64,000 nucleotides of DNA from Planctomycetota bacterium (GTDB taxonomy: Bacteria > Planctomycetota > Brocadiia > SM23-32 > JAKLEA01): the NCBI GenBank assembly GCA_022711755.1, contig JAKLEA010000002.1, positions 1 to 64,000 on the forward strand, given 5' to 3'. The translations under genes and the position numbers were made by a program. The notes under the pieces were generated by a model, which did not search any database, was not told where the DNA came from, and saw nothing but the letters and a program-made list of their open reading frames with translations. This document shows, in pieces, positions 25,835 to 35,861 of this stretch (its first letter is position 1; each line of letters starts with the position of its first letter).

Positions 25835-26739
25835 GCGCAGCAACCTCCGGATGGTTCTGGAAGCGTCAGCAGAAGTGGGCTCCGTATTACTTCGTCGCCC
25901 CATTCATCATCCTCTTCCTCACCTTCGGAGTCTATCCCCTCCTCCACAGCATCTGGCTCGCGTTCCATATCACCTCCGGCCCCAAATCAGCCGTCTTCGT
26001 CGGACTTGAAAACTTCCGCTTCCTCCTCTCCGACCCCGACTTTTACAAGGCCGTGCGCAACACCGCTGTCTTCGCCTGTTTCTCGGTTTTTCTGCAATTG
26101 CCCTTGAGCCTTGGTCTCGCATTGCTGCTCAACGCCCGATGGGTGAAGGGCCGCAATGTCTTCCGCTTCGCCTTCTTCACCCCCCACCTCGTCGGCCAGG
26201 TCTTCGTCGCCGTCCTCTTCAGCGTCATCTTCATCCCGAAATACGGACTCCTGAACGTCTCGCTCCATCGTCTGCTCGGCGTCGGCCTTGAGACAAAATG
26301 GCTCGGCAATCCGCAACTCGTCATGCCAGCGCTCGTGATTACGTCGCTCTGGATGTACGTCGGCTTCAACATGATCTACTTCCTTGCCGCGCTGCAGGCC
26401 GTGGACAATCAGCTTTACGAAGCCGCCCAGGTTGACGGGGCGAACCGCTTTCAGCAGTTCCTCCACGTCACCATGCCCGGAATCCGGCAGGTGACCGTCT
26501 TCGTCGTGATGATGAGCACCATCGGCTCCTTCCAGCTCTTTGAGTTGCCATACGTCATGCTCAACGGATCCGGCCCGGACAAGGCCGGTTTGACGATAGT
26601 CATGTACCTTTACGACACGGGTTTCAACACCGGCGACCTGGGTTACGCCTCGGCCATCGGATGGACGCTGGCGCTGATCGTGCTGACCATCAGCCTGGCG
26701 CAGTTGAAGATCACGAAAACCCTCAAACCGGGAGGTTAG
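25831..26739 (+). CDS. ABC sugar transporter permease (MalF/UgpA type)
   Basis: This 302-residue inner-membrane permease has about six helices. The first is APYYFVAPFIILFLTFGVYP. The EAA loop that docks the ATPase is YEAAQVDGANRFQQF followed by HVTMP, near residue 210. ATG 25831 overlaps the binding-protein stop and is preceded by GAGGAAG at a good distance. The second permease follows after 8 bases. No ATP-binding subunit is encoded here; a shared MsmK/UgpC-type ATPase elsewhere would be needed. Confidence 0.92.
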   Translation: MSAATSGWFWKRQQKWAPYYFVAPFIILFLTFGVYPLLHSIWLAFHITSGPKSAVFVGLENFRFLLSDPDFYKAVRNTAVFACFSVFLQLPLSLGLALLLNARWVKGRNVFRFAFFTPHLVGQVFVAVLFSVIFIPKYGLLNVSLHRLLGVGLETKWLGNPQLVMPALVITSLWMYVGFNMIYFLAALQAVDNQLYEAAQVDGANRFQQFLHVTMPGIRQVTVFVVMMSTIGSFQLFELPYVMLNGSGPDKAGLTIVMYLYDTGFNTGDLGYASAIGWTLALIVLTISLAQLKITKTLKPGG

Positions 26740-26747
26740 TCGCGCTG

Positions 26748-27572
26748 ATGCGGCGTTTCGCGAACATACTGGCCGTCGCCCTGGCTTACACGCTGCTGGC
26801 CGGAGTCGCCGCCCTTGTCCTCACCCCCCTCGTCTGGCTGGTGGCGGCAGCCGTCAAGGGGCCGGACGACATGTTCCACTACACGTTTTTCTCGCCTCAG
26901 CCGACGCTCTTCAATTTCCGCAAGCTCTTCGGTGAAATCCCCTTCCTGCGCTACATGATCAACAGTTTCTTCCTGGCCGGAACAACCACCCTCGTGCAGT
27001 TGTTCTTCTCATCGCTTGGCGGATTCGCGCTGGCCAAGTATGAGTTCAAGGGGAAAAGGGTCATCATGCTCGTCATGCTGGCGACGATGATGATCCCGGG
27101 GCAGGTCATGCTTGCGCCGATGTACAAACTGATCTACAGGATGGGGCTTGTGGACACTTACGCCGGCCTGATCATCCCCGGGGCGGTCAGCGTCTTCGGC
27201 ATGTTCCTGTTCCGCCAGTCCATGCTCCAGATTCCCGACGACCTGCTTCAGGCGGCGCGCATTGACGGCTGCAGCGAGTTCCGCGCCTACTGGGACGTCG
27301 TCATGCCGATCTCGCGGCCCATGGTCGGCGCGTTCTGCCTGATCGCGTTCATGGGATCGTGGAACAGCTTCCTCTGGCCGCAGATCATCCTGCACAACCA
27401 GCAGCGGTTCACGCTGCCGATCGCGCTGAACCAATGCGTCGGACTCTACGAGCAGCAATACGGGGTGCTGATGGCCGGAACGCTCCTCAGCATCCTGCCG
27501 GTGACGATATTGTTCTTTGTATTACAGAAGGAATTCATAGCGGGGCTGACCGCCGGCGCAGTGAAGGAATGA
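26748..27572 (+). CDS. ABC sugar transporter permease (MalG/UgpE type)
   Basis: This second permease of the importer has 274 residues and about six helices. The EAA loop reads LQAARIDGCSEFRAYW followed by DVVMP. The C-terminus (FIAGLTAGAVKE) is the usual MalG-type ending FxxGxTxGAVKG/E. ATG 26748 follows the stop of the partner permease by 8 bases, with GGAGG somewhat far upstream. It is the last gene of the operon and converges on ackA with a 66-base gap that shows no clear terminator. Confidence 0.92.
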   Translation: MRRFANILAVALAYTLLAGVAALVLTPLVWLVAAAVKGPDDMFHYTFFSPQPTLFNFRKLFGEIPFLRYMINSFFLAGTTTLVQLFFSSLGGFALAKYEFKGKRVIMLVMLATMMIPGQVMLAPMYKLIYRMGLVDTYAGLIIPGAVSVFGMFLFRQSMLQIPDDLLQAARIDGCSEFRAYWDVVMPISRPMVGAFCLIAFMGSWNSFLWPQIILHNQQRFTLPIALNQCVGLYEQQYGVLMAGTLLSILPVTILFFVLQKEFIAGLTAGAVKE

Positions 27573-27638
27573 CCGCCTGTTCTTCACGGGAGAGGCAGAA
27601 TGTGCGAATCCACGGTCTTTGACCTCGCGCCCCTACCC

Positions 27639-28838
27639 CTATCTCGCAGCGACGATGAGCGCCGTGTCGCGCGCGATAAGTAGTTCCTCATTGGTCGGTA
27701 TCGTGAGGACCACGACCGGCGAATCGTCGGCTGAGATCACGGCCTTGCGCCCTATGGCCTCGTTATTGCGCTTTGCGTCCAGAACAACGCCGATGCGCCC
27801 CATGTCCTTCAGAATCATCTCCCTCATTCCGACGGCGTTCTCGCCGATTCCGCCCGTGAAGACGATCGTATCCGCCCCGTCCAGCACAGCCAGGTAAGCC
27901 CCTATGTATTTTCTTACGCGATAGGCGAATATCTGCATCGCAAGCATTGCCCGGCGGCTTCCTGACGCGGCCTCGGTCTCCAGCGTTCTCATGTCGTTGC
28001 TCGTCCCCGATACCCCGACCAGGCCGCTCTTCTTGTTCAAGATGGCCGTCACCCCGGCGGCGTCAATCCCCTTGAGTTCGCCGATATAGGCTACCAGCGC
28101 GGGGTCAATGTCCCCGCTGCGCGTGCCCATGACCAGCCCCTCCAGCGGCGTCAGCCCCATGCTGTTGTCAACCGCTTTGCCCCTGCGGACGGCTGTGATG
28201 CTGCATCCGTTGCCCAGGTGCGCCGTAATCTGGTTGAGGCTCTCGTACGGCCTGCCCAAGAAACGCGCCGCCTCCATGCTGACAAAGCGATGGCTGGTCC
28301 CGTGGAAGCCGTAGCGCCTTATGCGATGTTTCTCGTAATACTCATATGGTATGGCGTAGGTGTAGGCGTAATCGGGCATGGTTTGATGGAAGGCCGTGTC
28401 AAAGACGGCGACGTGCGCCGCGGCCGGGAAGACGCGCTGGGCTGCGCGGATGCCCGTCAAGTTCGGCGGATTATGAAGCGGCGCAAGCTCCGCGCATGCC
28501 TCGATCTGCGCGATCACCTTAGCGTCAATACGCATGCTCTCGACGAAATCCTCCGCCCCGTGAACCACGCGGTGGCCGACGGCGGCGATCTCCCCGACCG
28601 AACCGATGACGGGCTTCTCCGGATCCAGCAGGTTCTTTGCCAGAACGTCGAACGCGCGGTCATGGTCCGGCGCGGCGCACTCGCCCTTGCGCTCCCGCCC
28701 GTCCGCCTTGTGGCGGAACATGGACTGCTTCTCTCCGATGCGCTCGACCATGCCATGCGCCAGGACGGCCTCGTTGCTCATGTCGTACAGGGAATATTTG
28801 ATGGAAGAGCTTCCGCAGTTGATCACAAGAACCTTCAT
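27639..28838 (-). CDS. ackA: Acetate kinase
   Basis: Acetate kinase interconverts acetyl phosphate + ADP and acetate + ATP, either to make ATP in fermentation or to activate acetate. The 399 residues carry the family signatures: MKVLVINCGSSSIKYSLYD at the start, GHRVVHGAEDF, VFDTAFHQTMPDYAY, RRYGFHGTSHRFV, TAHLGNGCSITAV, GTRSGDIDP and VFTGGIGENAVGMRE. ATG 28838 is chosen over a TTG two codons earlier; GAGG lies 8 bases upstream. The usual partner pta is not adjacent. Together with the Hdr cluster it fits an anaerobic, acetate-producing metabolism. Confidence 0.96.
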   Translation of the reverse strand: MKVLVINCGSSSIKYSLYDMSNEAVLAHGMVERIGEKQSMFRHKADGRERKGECAAPDHDRAFDVLAKNLLDPEKPVIGSVGEIAAVGHRVVHGAEDFVESMRIDAKVIAQIEACAELAPLHNPPNLTGIRAAQRVFPAAAHVAVFDTAFHQTMPDYAYTYAIPYEYYEKHRIRRYGFHGTSHRFVSMEAARFLGRPYESLNQITAHLGNGCSITAVRRGKAVDNSMGLTPLEGLVMGTRSGDIDPALVAYIGELKGIDAAGVTAILNKKSGLVGVSGTSNDMRTLETEAASGSRRAMLAMQIFAYRVRKYIGAYLAVLDGADTIVFTGGIGENAVGMREMILKDMGRIGVVLDAKRNNEAIGRKAVISADDSPVVVLTIPTNEELLIARDTALIVAAR

Positions 28839-29042
28839 CAGCAATGCCTCGATTCAAGTCGGGTTTCCGGGATGCGGCAGGGCGCGCGGGCTTGCGTCAC
28901 GCAGACAAGATGCGCGCCTCGACACCTCGACGATAGATTTTGCCGAAGGTTCGCCCCGGCGTCAAACTGAGATTGCGCGCCGATGCGTTGCCCCCGGCAT
29001 TGCCATATGTCCGCGCCGGCGAAGAATCGGATACTCGAAATG

Positions 29043-30044
29043 CTACATGGTCTTTGTTCTGACTTCGATCTCATCCAGACGGTCTTTGCCAAGCCCCATC
29101 TTCGCCGCTGTGGCTATATAGGTCGGCCTGGCGCCTGTCTTGAATACGTCCGGAAGGCCCTGTTTACCCCGCGCCGCGCGCAATCTCTCCAGCGCAACCC
29201 GATCCATTGCGACGGGATCGGTTGATACCATGACGGCGCTCTGATCCCACTGGTCCGAAGGATTCTTTGGAGACGGGCCATGATCAAGGACGCCCTTGAA
29301 GGCGCAGCAGATGGAAATACGGCGCTTCGTCCTGATTGCTGGCAGCGCGTTCATCACCGCGATGTACGGATCGCAGCAGTTTGAATGCATGTATTCAGGC
29401 CCGAACATGATCGCGGGGCTGTGTGACATGTTTTTCAAGGCGCATGTGACGCCGCAGATGTAATGGTGCTTGATCTCGGGGACATTGATGACGCAATCCG
29501 CCTGCTCTGTGATGAATCCGGTCAGTCTCGTTTTACGATCATGGATGCCGATCTCCGGTCCGGTCAGCCGCATGTCGGCCTCAAGGCAACCGGACAGGGC
29601 GGCTGTTCCGTAATCCTCAACGAATGCGATATTTCTGCGAGACACGCCGGCGTCCTGCAGCCCCTGCGCTATCACCTCCCGCACAACCGCGTTGGTCCGC
29701 ATGAAATCAAGCGACATCGCATTGAATTTGACCCCGACGCGCTCCTTCGGGGACGCGAAGCATCGCCATGCGTCGGCAGGATTTGTCTTGCCGGTAAAGA
29801 GTTTCAGCGCGTCTTCAATCATTGCCCGAATAACGGTCGCGTCGGCCTGCCCCTTCTCGTTGCGCCATCGCGGATTGAATACCTCAGCGACAACGGACTT
29901 CGCCTTGACATCTTCATTTTTGCGGGCTTCTGCGAAAACGGGAGGAATCGCTCCTCCGGTGGTCAACGCGATCCCGGCTCCGGCGCGCAATGCATCCCTG
30001 AGCAGATCGCGCCTGCTTAGACGGCCGTCAAACTTCCGCGCCAT
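29043..30044 (-). CDS. Tat-exported DUF362 protein
   Basis: This 333-residue DUF362-family protein has an N-terminal twin-arginine signal (LSRRDLLRDALRAGAG) ending near VFA, so it is exported folded, probably with a cofactor. Family features include ERVGVKFNAMS, FVEDYGTAAL, TEQADCVINVPEIKHH and the Cys-containing GVTCALKNMSHSP. DUF362 proteins commonly accompany iron-sulfur redox proteins; their biochemical role is unsettled. ATG 30044 is preferred over an upstream ATG at 30089 because GGAGA precedes it and it places the RR motif normally. It stands alone between ackA and a glycosyltransferase gene. Confidence 0.85.
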   Translation of the reverse strand: MARKFDGRLSRRDLLRDALRAGAGIALTTGGAIPPVFAEARKNEDVKAKSVVAEVFNPRWRNEKGQADATVIRAMIEDALKLFTGKTNPADAWRCFASPKERVGVKFNAMSLDFMRTNAVVREVIAQGLQDAGVSRRNIAFVEDYGTAALSGCLEADMRLTGPEIGIHDRKTRLTGFITEQADCVINVPEIKHHYICGVTCALKNMSHSPAIMFGPEYMHSNCCDPYIAVMNALPAIRTKRRISICCAFKGVLDHGPSPKNPSDQWDQSAVMVSTDPVAMDRVALERLRAARGKQGLPDVFKTGARPTYIATAAKMGLGKDRLDEIEVRTKTM

Positions 30045-30131
30045 TTCGCTTCTCCGATCTCCCGCATCGGGAAAACTACGCGCATACATATTGTACCTGC
30101 GCGCCGGACAATGATGAATATCTGAAATCCG

Positions 30132-33100
30132 CTATTCCCTTCGTCCGCTTTCGCATTCGGCTATCACCGCGTCGGCGTCCTTGAGCCAGTAGGCCGACTC
30201 GGATGCCTTGGAGCGGGCGGAACGCAAATAAGGCAGGGCTTCCCGCTGCCTGCCGCTCCGGGCAAGGATTGCGCCGTAATGATAACAGACAAGAGGATCG
30301 AGCCAGACCGCCTGCTTCATCGGCTCGACGACTTTCAGCGCATCCTCGTGTTTTCCAGTTGCGCTTAATGCCCACGCAAGGGTGTCGCGGAACTGGACCT
30401 CGCAAGGATGCTTTCGGACGACCTCCGTCGCGATCTTCACCGCGTCATCCAGACGTTGCCCCTGAAGCGTCTGGTAATACGCCCATGAGTTCATCAGATA
30501 GAGGTCGCCGGGATATCTTTCAAGCCCCTTGCGGCAGATTTCGACAGCTTCGGGAAGATTCTTCCTCTGCGCCTCGCATTCCGCCATTATCACGAATGCG
30601 GATGGAAGCTGGGCGTCCGTCTTTATCAGTTCGGCGCAGGCCTGCGCAGCCTCGGCCAGCCGTCCAGCCCCCAATTTGGCCGAAGCCAGCGAGATCAAGA
30701 GAGGCATCGCGCCTTTGCTGCGGGCCAACGCTTCCTCAACCGCGCGAATGGCCTGGTCATAGTTGCCGGATTTCGCCAGAACGTCGGCCGCGAGTGTCAC
30801 GGACCTTATGTATAGAGCCGGAACGTCCGGATGACGCTGCGCAAGGCGTCCGACGATGGACTGCGCCTGATCGAGGAAACCGATCCGGACGCAGACATCC
30901 GCGATCCGCATCGCAAGCCCCGGCGGGTCCGGCGAGCTTGAGGCGAATGCCGTCGCGGCTTCCTCCGCCAGGAAGCGCTTTCCGGTCATCGCATGTATCT
31001 CCATCAGCATCATACGTTGAATGGCAGCATTCGCTGGGGATGTTTTTCTCTCGTTGAGGAGCTTCTCCGCCTCGGCGTAACGGCAGTTTTCAATGAGCAG
31101 TTGCGACAGCCTGAGCCTGAATTCCTCCGACTCCGGGAAAAACGCGTTTCCCAGAAACGCCCCGCCCAGAGCGATTTCACGCGCTCCGCGACGGGCTGCG
31201 ACCTCGCACGCAATGCCCATCCAGGGCAGGATCAGCGGGCGGGAGCGCGACACGTCCGGATGCCCGCCGATCAACCATAAGGGATCAGGACGGCGCAGCA
31301 TTATTCCGGCGCGTCGCAGACTGCGCGATGCGGAAGAAATTACCGAGTTTGAGACAGCCCTGGCCGCGCACATAAACTCGGCATCTTCCGGAACAAGAAC
31401 ACTGCGCGGGATAAATGCGTAAGCCGCCCGTCCTTGCACGGCCATGTTGAAGCTGGCCCGCTTGCTCAACCTGTCCGCAAGCACGACTTGAGCGGCGGAA
31501 TATTTCCCGGACGACACCGCAACCATATCCTCAATGACCGCTGCGTCGTCTTCACCTGGAAATATCGCCAATGCCCGGAAGAGATCGGGATTTACGGCAA
31601 CGAACGCCCCGGCGACCTTGCCCCCGAGAGATTCGACCTGCCTCACCGCGTCCGCAGCCGCCGCAACGCTGCCCGGCATTTGGATTGTCGTCCGCAACCC
31701 CCGCCACGCGATGGCGTGCGGAACATTGGAAATCAGAATGCCCTCCCCGGCTCGGACGTCCTTAAGCTTTGACAGCTCGGAGTCGAGATTCAGAATCAGG
31801 GCGGACATCGCCTGCGTCGGCTCCAGCATTGGCGGAACCACTGCGATAATCAACAGACACGGCAGCCCCCAGTTAACGGACGTCGCCAGTCTTGACCGTC
31901 CGACTTTGGCGCGGGAACGCCACGTAAAGAGTTCGAGAATGCGCTTGAACCATGTCAGAAGTTCGGCGCTGTTGCCTTTTCTTTTGCGGCGGTGTTTGAC
32001 GCGTCCGGCGGATCGTTCCTGTGCAGTCTCCTGTGCGGAGGCGGCGCGACGGGGAGTCTTCTTTCGTCTCAGAACCACTTTGAGCAGCCGCCTGCGGGTT
32101 GATTCAAGCCCCATCGCCCCTCCCGCGCAAAACGCCGGCATGAATGCGGCTGGAAGTAGCAGTCCAATGCCGGTGATCGAAACGACGGCCAGCGATGCTA
32201 TTGCGCTGATTGCCAACACACCAGGTTCCAGCCTGCGGGATTTGCCGGGAATCGCCAGGTACCCCGCAAACAAGACGGCGGCGGCAATCCCGCACCCGCT
32301 GACCAGCATCCACGCTGCGGCGGCAGCCCTCAGACTGATGATTCCCAGAAGCTCCTTCCCTTCTGAGGAGAACAGCAATGCCAGGCTTGATGCGATCCCC
32401 CCTCCGTCCCGGATGCCGAGATTGCCCAGACAGACGTCAATTCCCTTCCCTGCGGCGATGGATGCATACGTCCATAACCCGATCCGAACCTGATTCCAGA
32501 TGAGCCAGGGCAGCAGCGCGGCTGTAATCCCCACCGGAAAGCCCAATGCTTCCTTCTTTGTGATTTGCCTTGCTGTGGCGAAAAGATAAGCGGTCGCAAG
32601 TAACAGCGGCAGTCCGACCGCCGGCCTTGTCAGAATTGCCGCCCCGGTCAATAGACCTGTCAGAGCAAACCCGGCGATTCTACGTCCGGGTCCATCTCCG
32701 CGCAGCGGCAGAAGCAGGAGCAACCCGGCAATTATGCAGGCGATGAAAGGCAGATCGCTTCCGCCCAGAGCGGATGCGATGAAAAACCTGTTCGACAGGC
32801 AAAGGATCAGCGCAAAGGCGGCTGATCTCCAGTTTCCAACGCGGAGAACGGCAAAGTACGTCAGCCATGCGGCGGCAAGCCAGAAAGCGCATGAGACCGC
32901 GATTGGGACTACGTCGCGGGGGTAATTGCCCCGAATCATCGAAGCTGACTTGAATGCGGCGGCGACCATCACCGGATACAGAGGCTGGCGCAGAACCTCT
33001 GGCTGGTTTTCCGGGGACGGGAACCTGTCAAGCAGCGCCGGATCAATCGTCCCGGCGGAATATCCGCGCCCGGAGGCGACGCTCCATGCCAGCGACGCCG

Positions 33101-33308
33101 TGTGGATGGCCTCGGCGTTGTCAAGAACGCAATAAGCGCGGGATGGGAAATGGCGAGCCGCATTTACAAGCAATATGCCGGGGGGGAGGCACAGGATTGC
33201 CGCCCAGACAAGCAGAAGGATGACGACGGAGTTGGCGTCAAGGCGTCCCGGAGCCGCTTCGATCGGCGCGGCAAACAGACGCAGCATGTGACGTGAAAAG
33301 GATTTCAT
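30132..33308 (-). CDS. Large membrane glycosyltransferase (GT39/PMT-like) with TPR tail
   Basis: This 1058-residue protein has about ten hydrophobic helices in the first 400 residues. A first periplasmic loop holds an acidic motif (YCVLDNAEAIHTASLAW) and the QPLYPVMVAA segment typical of PMT_2/ArnT-type lipid-linked sugar transferases. A Lys/Arg-rich linker (about 430-465) leads to a further hydrophobic segment and a long C-terminal region with TPR-like repeats. The repeats include YAEAEKLLNERKTS, YDQAIRAVEEALARSKG and NLPEAVEICRKGLERYPGD. Probable role: sugar transfer at the periplasmic face, with the TPRs binding protein partners. ATG 33308 is used. It is a single gene, with no adjacent lipid-sugar synthase. 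Confidence 0.7.
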   Translation of the reverse strand: MKSFSRHMLRLFAAPIEAAPGRLDANSVVILLLVWAAILCLPPGILLVNAARHFPSRAYCVLDNAEAIHTASLAWSVASGRGYSAGTIDPALLDRFPSPENQPEVLRQPLYPVMVAAAFKSASMIRGNYPRDVVPIAVSCAFWLAAAWLTYFAVLRVGNWRSAAFALILCLSNRFFIASALGGSDLPFIACIIAGLLLLLPLRGDGPGRRIAGFALTGLLTGAAILTRPAVGLPLLLATAYLFATARQITKKEALGFPVGITAALLPWLIWNQVRIGLWTYASIAAGKGIDVCLGNLGIRDGGGIASSLALLFSSEGKELLGIISLRAAAAAWMLVSGCGIAAAVLFAGYLAIPGKSRRLEPGVLAISAIASLAVVSITGIGLLLPAAFMPAFCAGGAMGLESTRRRLLKVVLRRKKTPRRAASAQETAQERSAGRVKHRRKRKGNSAELLTWFKRILELFTWRSRAKVGRSRLATSVNWGLPCLLIIAVVPPMLEPTQAMSALILNLDSELSKLKDVRAGEGILISNVPHAIAWRGLRTTIQMPGSVAAAADAVRQVESLGGKVAGAFVAVNPDLFRALAIFPGEDDAAVIEDMVAVSSGKYSAAQVVLADRLSKRASFNMAVQGRAAYAFIPRSVLVPEDAEFMCAARAVSNSVISSASRSLRRAGIMLRRPDPLWLIGGHPDVSRSRPLILPWMGIACEVAARRGAREIALGGAFLGNAFFPESEEFRLRLSQLLIENCRYAEAEKLLNERKTSPANAAIQRMMLMEIHAMTGKRFLAEEAATAFASSSPDPPGLAMRIADVCVRIGFLDQAQSIVGRLAQRHPDVPALYIRSVTLAADVLAKSGNYDQAIRAVEEALARSKGAMPLLISLASAKLGAGRLAEAAQACAELIKTDAQLPSAFVIMAECEAQRKNLPEAVEICRKGLERYPGDLYLMNSWAYYQTLQGQRLDDAVKIATEVVRKHPCEVQFRDTLAWALSATGKHEDALKVVEPMKQAVWLDPLVCYHYGAILARSGRQREALPYLRSARSKASESAYWLKDADAVIAECESGRRE

Positions 33309-33426
33309 ATCTGGCCACACGTTTGAAGGCCGGATTCCGGCAAATCAATGAAATGACGGGAATACGCCATTTTCTGCGGCGCAATTATAACGACATGAGA
33401 GCGTGAACAGTATCAGTACGATGCGC

Positions 33427-34581
33427 TTACTTCTGGATGAAGACCCTGACGCCCTTCTTGTTGGACGTCACTACGTCGGGTTTCCCATCGCCGTTCATGT
33501 CAGCCATCTCGAATTGCGTGCCTACTCCCGAATCGCTATCAATCTCGTGACGGATGAATTTCACCTTGCCCGGCTCCGGCCTGATCAGTTCAAACCAGTA
33601 AAGCATTGCGGGTTCTTTTGCGCCCGGATCGCCTCCCTGGTGGGCGAAGAATCTCTTCCCGGTCACGATGTCCTTAATTCCGTCCCCGTTGATATCCACA
33701 AGGCAGACGGCATGGGTCTGCGAGAAATCGTTGCAGATCATGTGTTCTTTGAACTCGATCCCCTTTTCCGTCTTCTTCTGCTCGAACCACCACATGCCGT
33801 AGGCGTGGGCGGACGTGCTGATGACGTCGCTGTCGCCGTCGCCGTCAACATCATAGGCGAACATCGTTGAGGCCTCCGGACCGAGGTAGGTCTTGTGGAA
33901 GGTCCACTCCGTCCTGGCCCTGTCCTCCGGGGCTTCGTACCAGCCCTGAATGATGATGACATCGTTACGCCCGTCGCTGTTGATGTCGCCGATGCCCAGC
34001 CCGTGGCTGAACCGTTCCGCGCCGGGGGACTTCGGCCCGCTTATCCAGTGCGCGTCCCACTTGCCTTCCAGGTCCTTCGGAATGCTGAACCACGCAAGTT
34101 TCTGATCGTCATATACTCCGAATGTCAAAACCTTCTTCCCGGTCCCTAACAGGTCTTCGAAGATGGGCGTCTCATTGCAGGCGCTTGTCCAGATCATTCT
34201 CTCCTTCCAATGCGCGTCCTTTCCCTGCGGGTTCTCGTACCATTTGCATGGATCGCCCGGAATTTCGACCACGATGGAGTCAATCCATCCATCCCCGTTC
34301 ACGTCCTGGGCAAAGTTGGCGAAGCACCGGCTATATCCCTTTGTTCCGTCATACTGCCCGACGTCGCGGATTTCATGTATCTTCCAGTCCGGGGCTTCGT
34401 ACCAGATATCCCCGGCGAAGATATCAATGTCGCCGTCTTTATCAATGTCGCCGGTGGCTACGCCTTCCGCGCGGAAGGTGTAGTCAACGACGATTTTCTC
34501 GAACTTGACCTCCCCGGCGGATACGGAGATTGACAAAACCGGCATCAGCAGCGCCATACAAGACAGAAAACGCAGTCTCAT
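33427..34581 (-). CDS. Secreted FG-GAP/VCBS-repeat beta-propeller protein
   Basis: This 384-residue exported protein has the signal peptide MRLRFLSCMALLMPVLSISVSA. The mature part carries repeated calcium-binding DxDxDGxxD motifs of FG-GAP/VCBS repeats: GDIDKDGDIDI, QDVNGDGWID, GDINSDGRNDV, YDVDGDGDSDV, VDINGDGIKDI and ADMNGDGKPDV. That predicts a six- or seven-bladed beta-propeller used for adhesion or carbohydrate/protein binding outside the cell. GGAGG lies 6 bases before ATG 34581, which decides the start. Confidence 0.88.
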   Translation of the reverse strand: MRLRFLSCMALLMPVLSISVSAGEVKFEKIVVDYTFRAEGVATGDIDKDGDIDIFAGDIWYEAPDWKIHEIRDVGQYDGTKGYSRCFANFAQDVNGDGWIDSIVVEIPGDPCKWYENPQGKDAHWKERMIWTSACNETPIFEDLLGTGKKVLTFGVYDDQKLAWFSIPKDLEGKWDAHWISGPKSPGAERFSHGLGIGDINSDGRNDVIIIQGWYEAPEDRARTEWTFHKTYLGPEASTMFAYDVDGDGDSDVISTSAHAYGMWWFEQKKTEKGIEFKEHMICNDFSQTHAVCLVDINGDGIKDIVTGKRFFAHQGGDPGAKEPAMLYWFELIRPEPGKVKFIRHEIDSDSGVGTQFEMADMNGDGKPDVVTSNKKGVRVFIQK

Positions 34582-34695
34582 GAGAACCTCCCAAAAAAGA
34601 GAACAATGCGCAAATCTGCGTCGTTCGGATGCGGGGGCGGATTCGCGCCTCCCCTCGCGATTCATGAACTCGACCCGTTTGCGATGTGACCGCCT

Positions 34696-34723
34696 GCAGG
34701 GGCGCGTTGCAACACGCCCCTGC
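34696..34723. repeat. 28-bp near-perfect palindrome
   Basis: The arms GCAGGGGCGCGTTG and CAACACGCCCCTGC are complementary except for one G-T pair and abut with no loop. The type (aggggcgcgttgcaac...cgcccct) resembles small interspersed palindromes found in many copies in bacterial genomes. A partial relative (gcaggggcgcag) lies near 2971. Confidence 0.55.
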
Positions 34724-34899
34724 TACGGCATCATTATACATCGCCGCCGGCCCATTTGAAGAGTGCGCTGACTCGCCATGAATCTCCCGTGTCACGGCTT
34801 GCGGGAGGACAGGATATGCAGTCGCCGCGACATTACGAACACAACTGGTTATCAGCCGGGTTCACAGCGCAGAATGCTCCATGCGGAACCTTTCGGGTC

Positions 34900-34928
34900 T
34901 TGACATGTTTGTGCCACTGCATTATGCT
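34900..34928 (+). promoter_or_regulatory. Sigma-70-type promoter of the PEP-CTERM gene
   Basis: A perfect -35 TTGACA (34900-34905) and TATGCT (34923-34928) are separated by 17 bases. The ATG of the PEP-CTERM gene lies 50 bases downstream. Confidence 0.7.
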
Positions 34929-34978
34929 TGTCACAGGCGGGAATCAGGCGTTTGTGTAATGGGTGGAAGGAGCGGATC

Positions 34979-35731
34979 ATGCGAAAGGTCATTTTGGGGA
35001 TCGCGTGCGTTGCATGGTCGGTATCACTGGCGGTATATGGCGATTACGCCCAGCCCCCGGACGCCAACGCCTGGGTGGTCGGCCCCGTCAACTCGCTCTT
35101 CATGGCCGGGGGGCCGGTTCCGGCGGACGATTGGCTGGCCAGTCAGTCAGGCCCGGTTACGAATGTCACAGTATGGTATTCCTTCGCCATGAATATTTCC
35201 GAACCGATTACCAGCGTCACCCTCGAAATGTGGGATGGACTTGCCGCCGCAGAGTCTCCCACGGGATACGCAATGCCTGATCAACTCGTCTGGTCTCAGT
35301 CGTTTCTTCCGGGAGAATTCTCCACGAGCTGGGCAGGACTCGGAGGCGGCTGGCACGATCCCTACATGCCGTATACGGACTCCTCCGACCTCACATATCG
35401 CCGCATGGACATTCCGATAGACCCCGGCGCTGAATTCGTCGCGACGGCGGGTGAAACCTACTGGTTCCGGGCGCTGATGTATCAACCTGCGATGGGCGGC
35501 GGGCCGTTGGGATGGAAGGGGTCTGTCGGCAGCCCGAACGCTGCCGCGGTATGGGACGCCAATGGCGGCATCGGCGTTCCGGATTGGCAGGAGCTTCTCG
35601 ATCCCTATACTTCCGCCCCCATGAGCCTTGCGTTCGAGTTATCAGTCGTGCCGGAGCCTTCCAGCGTATTACTGGTCATCGCAGGCGCGGCAGGGATTGC
35701 ATTGTTCAGGCGCAGACTGCTGAAATTGTAA
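34979..35731 (+). CDS. PEP-CTERM sorting domain protein
   Basis: This 250-residue exported protein has a short signal peptide (KVILGIACVAWSVSLAVYG) and a C-terminal PEP-CTERM tail. The tail is the VPEPSS motif, a hydrophobic helix (VLLVIAGAAGIALF) and the basic end RRRLLKL, which directs processing by an exosortase. The mature part is rich in Trp, Pro and Gly and beta-like; no enzymatic motif was seen. Such proteins are usually linked to extracellular polysaccharide. AAGGAG lies 6 bases before ATG 34979, and a strong promoter lies just upstream. No exosortase gene is in the window. Confidence 0.88.
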   Translation: MRKVILGIACVAWSVSLAVYGDYAQPPDANAWVVGPVNSLFMAGGPVPADDWLASQSGPVTNVTVWYSFAMNISEPITSVTLEMWDGLAAAESPTGYAMPDQLVWSQSFLPGEFSTSWAGLGGGWHDPYMPYTDSSDLTYRRMDIPIDPGAEFVATAGETYWFRALMYQPAMGGGPLGWKGSVGSPNAAAVWDANGGIGVPDWQELLDPYTSAPMSLAFELSVVPEPSSVLLVIAGAAGIALFRRRLLKL

Positions 35732-35861
35732 AAAAACGCTGATGGTTTATCCGGAAGCAGTGGATGTGGGAACCCAGCCGGAAGAAAGCGGGGGTTAAGC
35801 ATGGGTTTTGTTTGGTTGATTGCTTTGGATGCGTCCTGCCTGTCGCCCGGTAGTATCGCCG

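Larger units (their letters stand above)
34582..34978. other. Divergent intergenic region
   Basis: These 397 bases lie between the divergent FG-GAP and PEP-CTERM genes. They contain a 28-bp palindrome (34696-34723) and a clear promoter for the PEP-CTERM gene (34900-34928). No gene is supported. Confidence 0.6.
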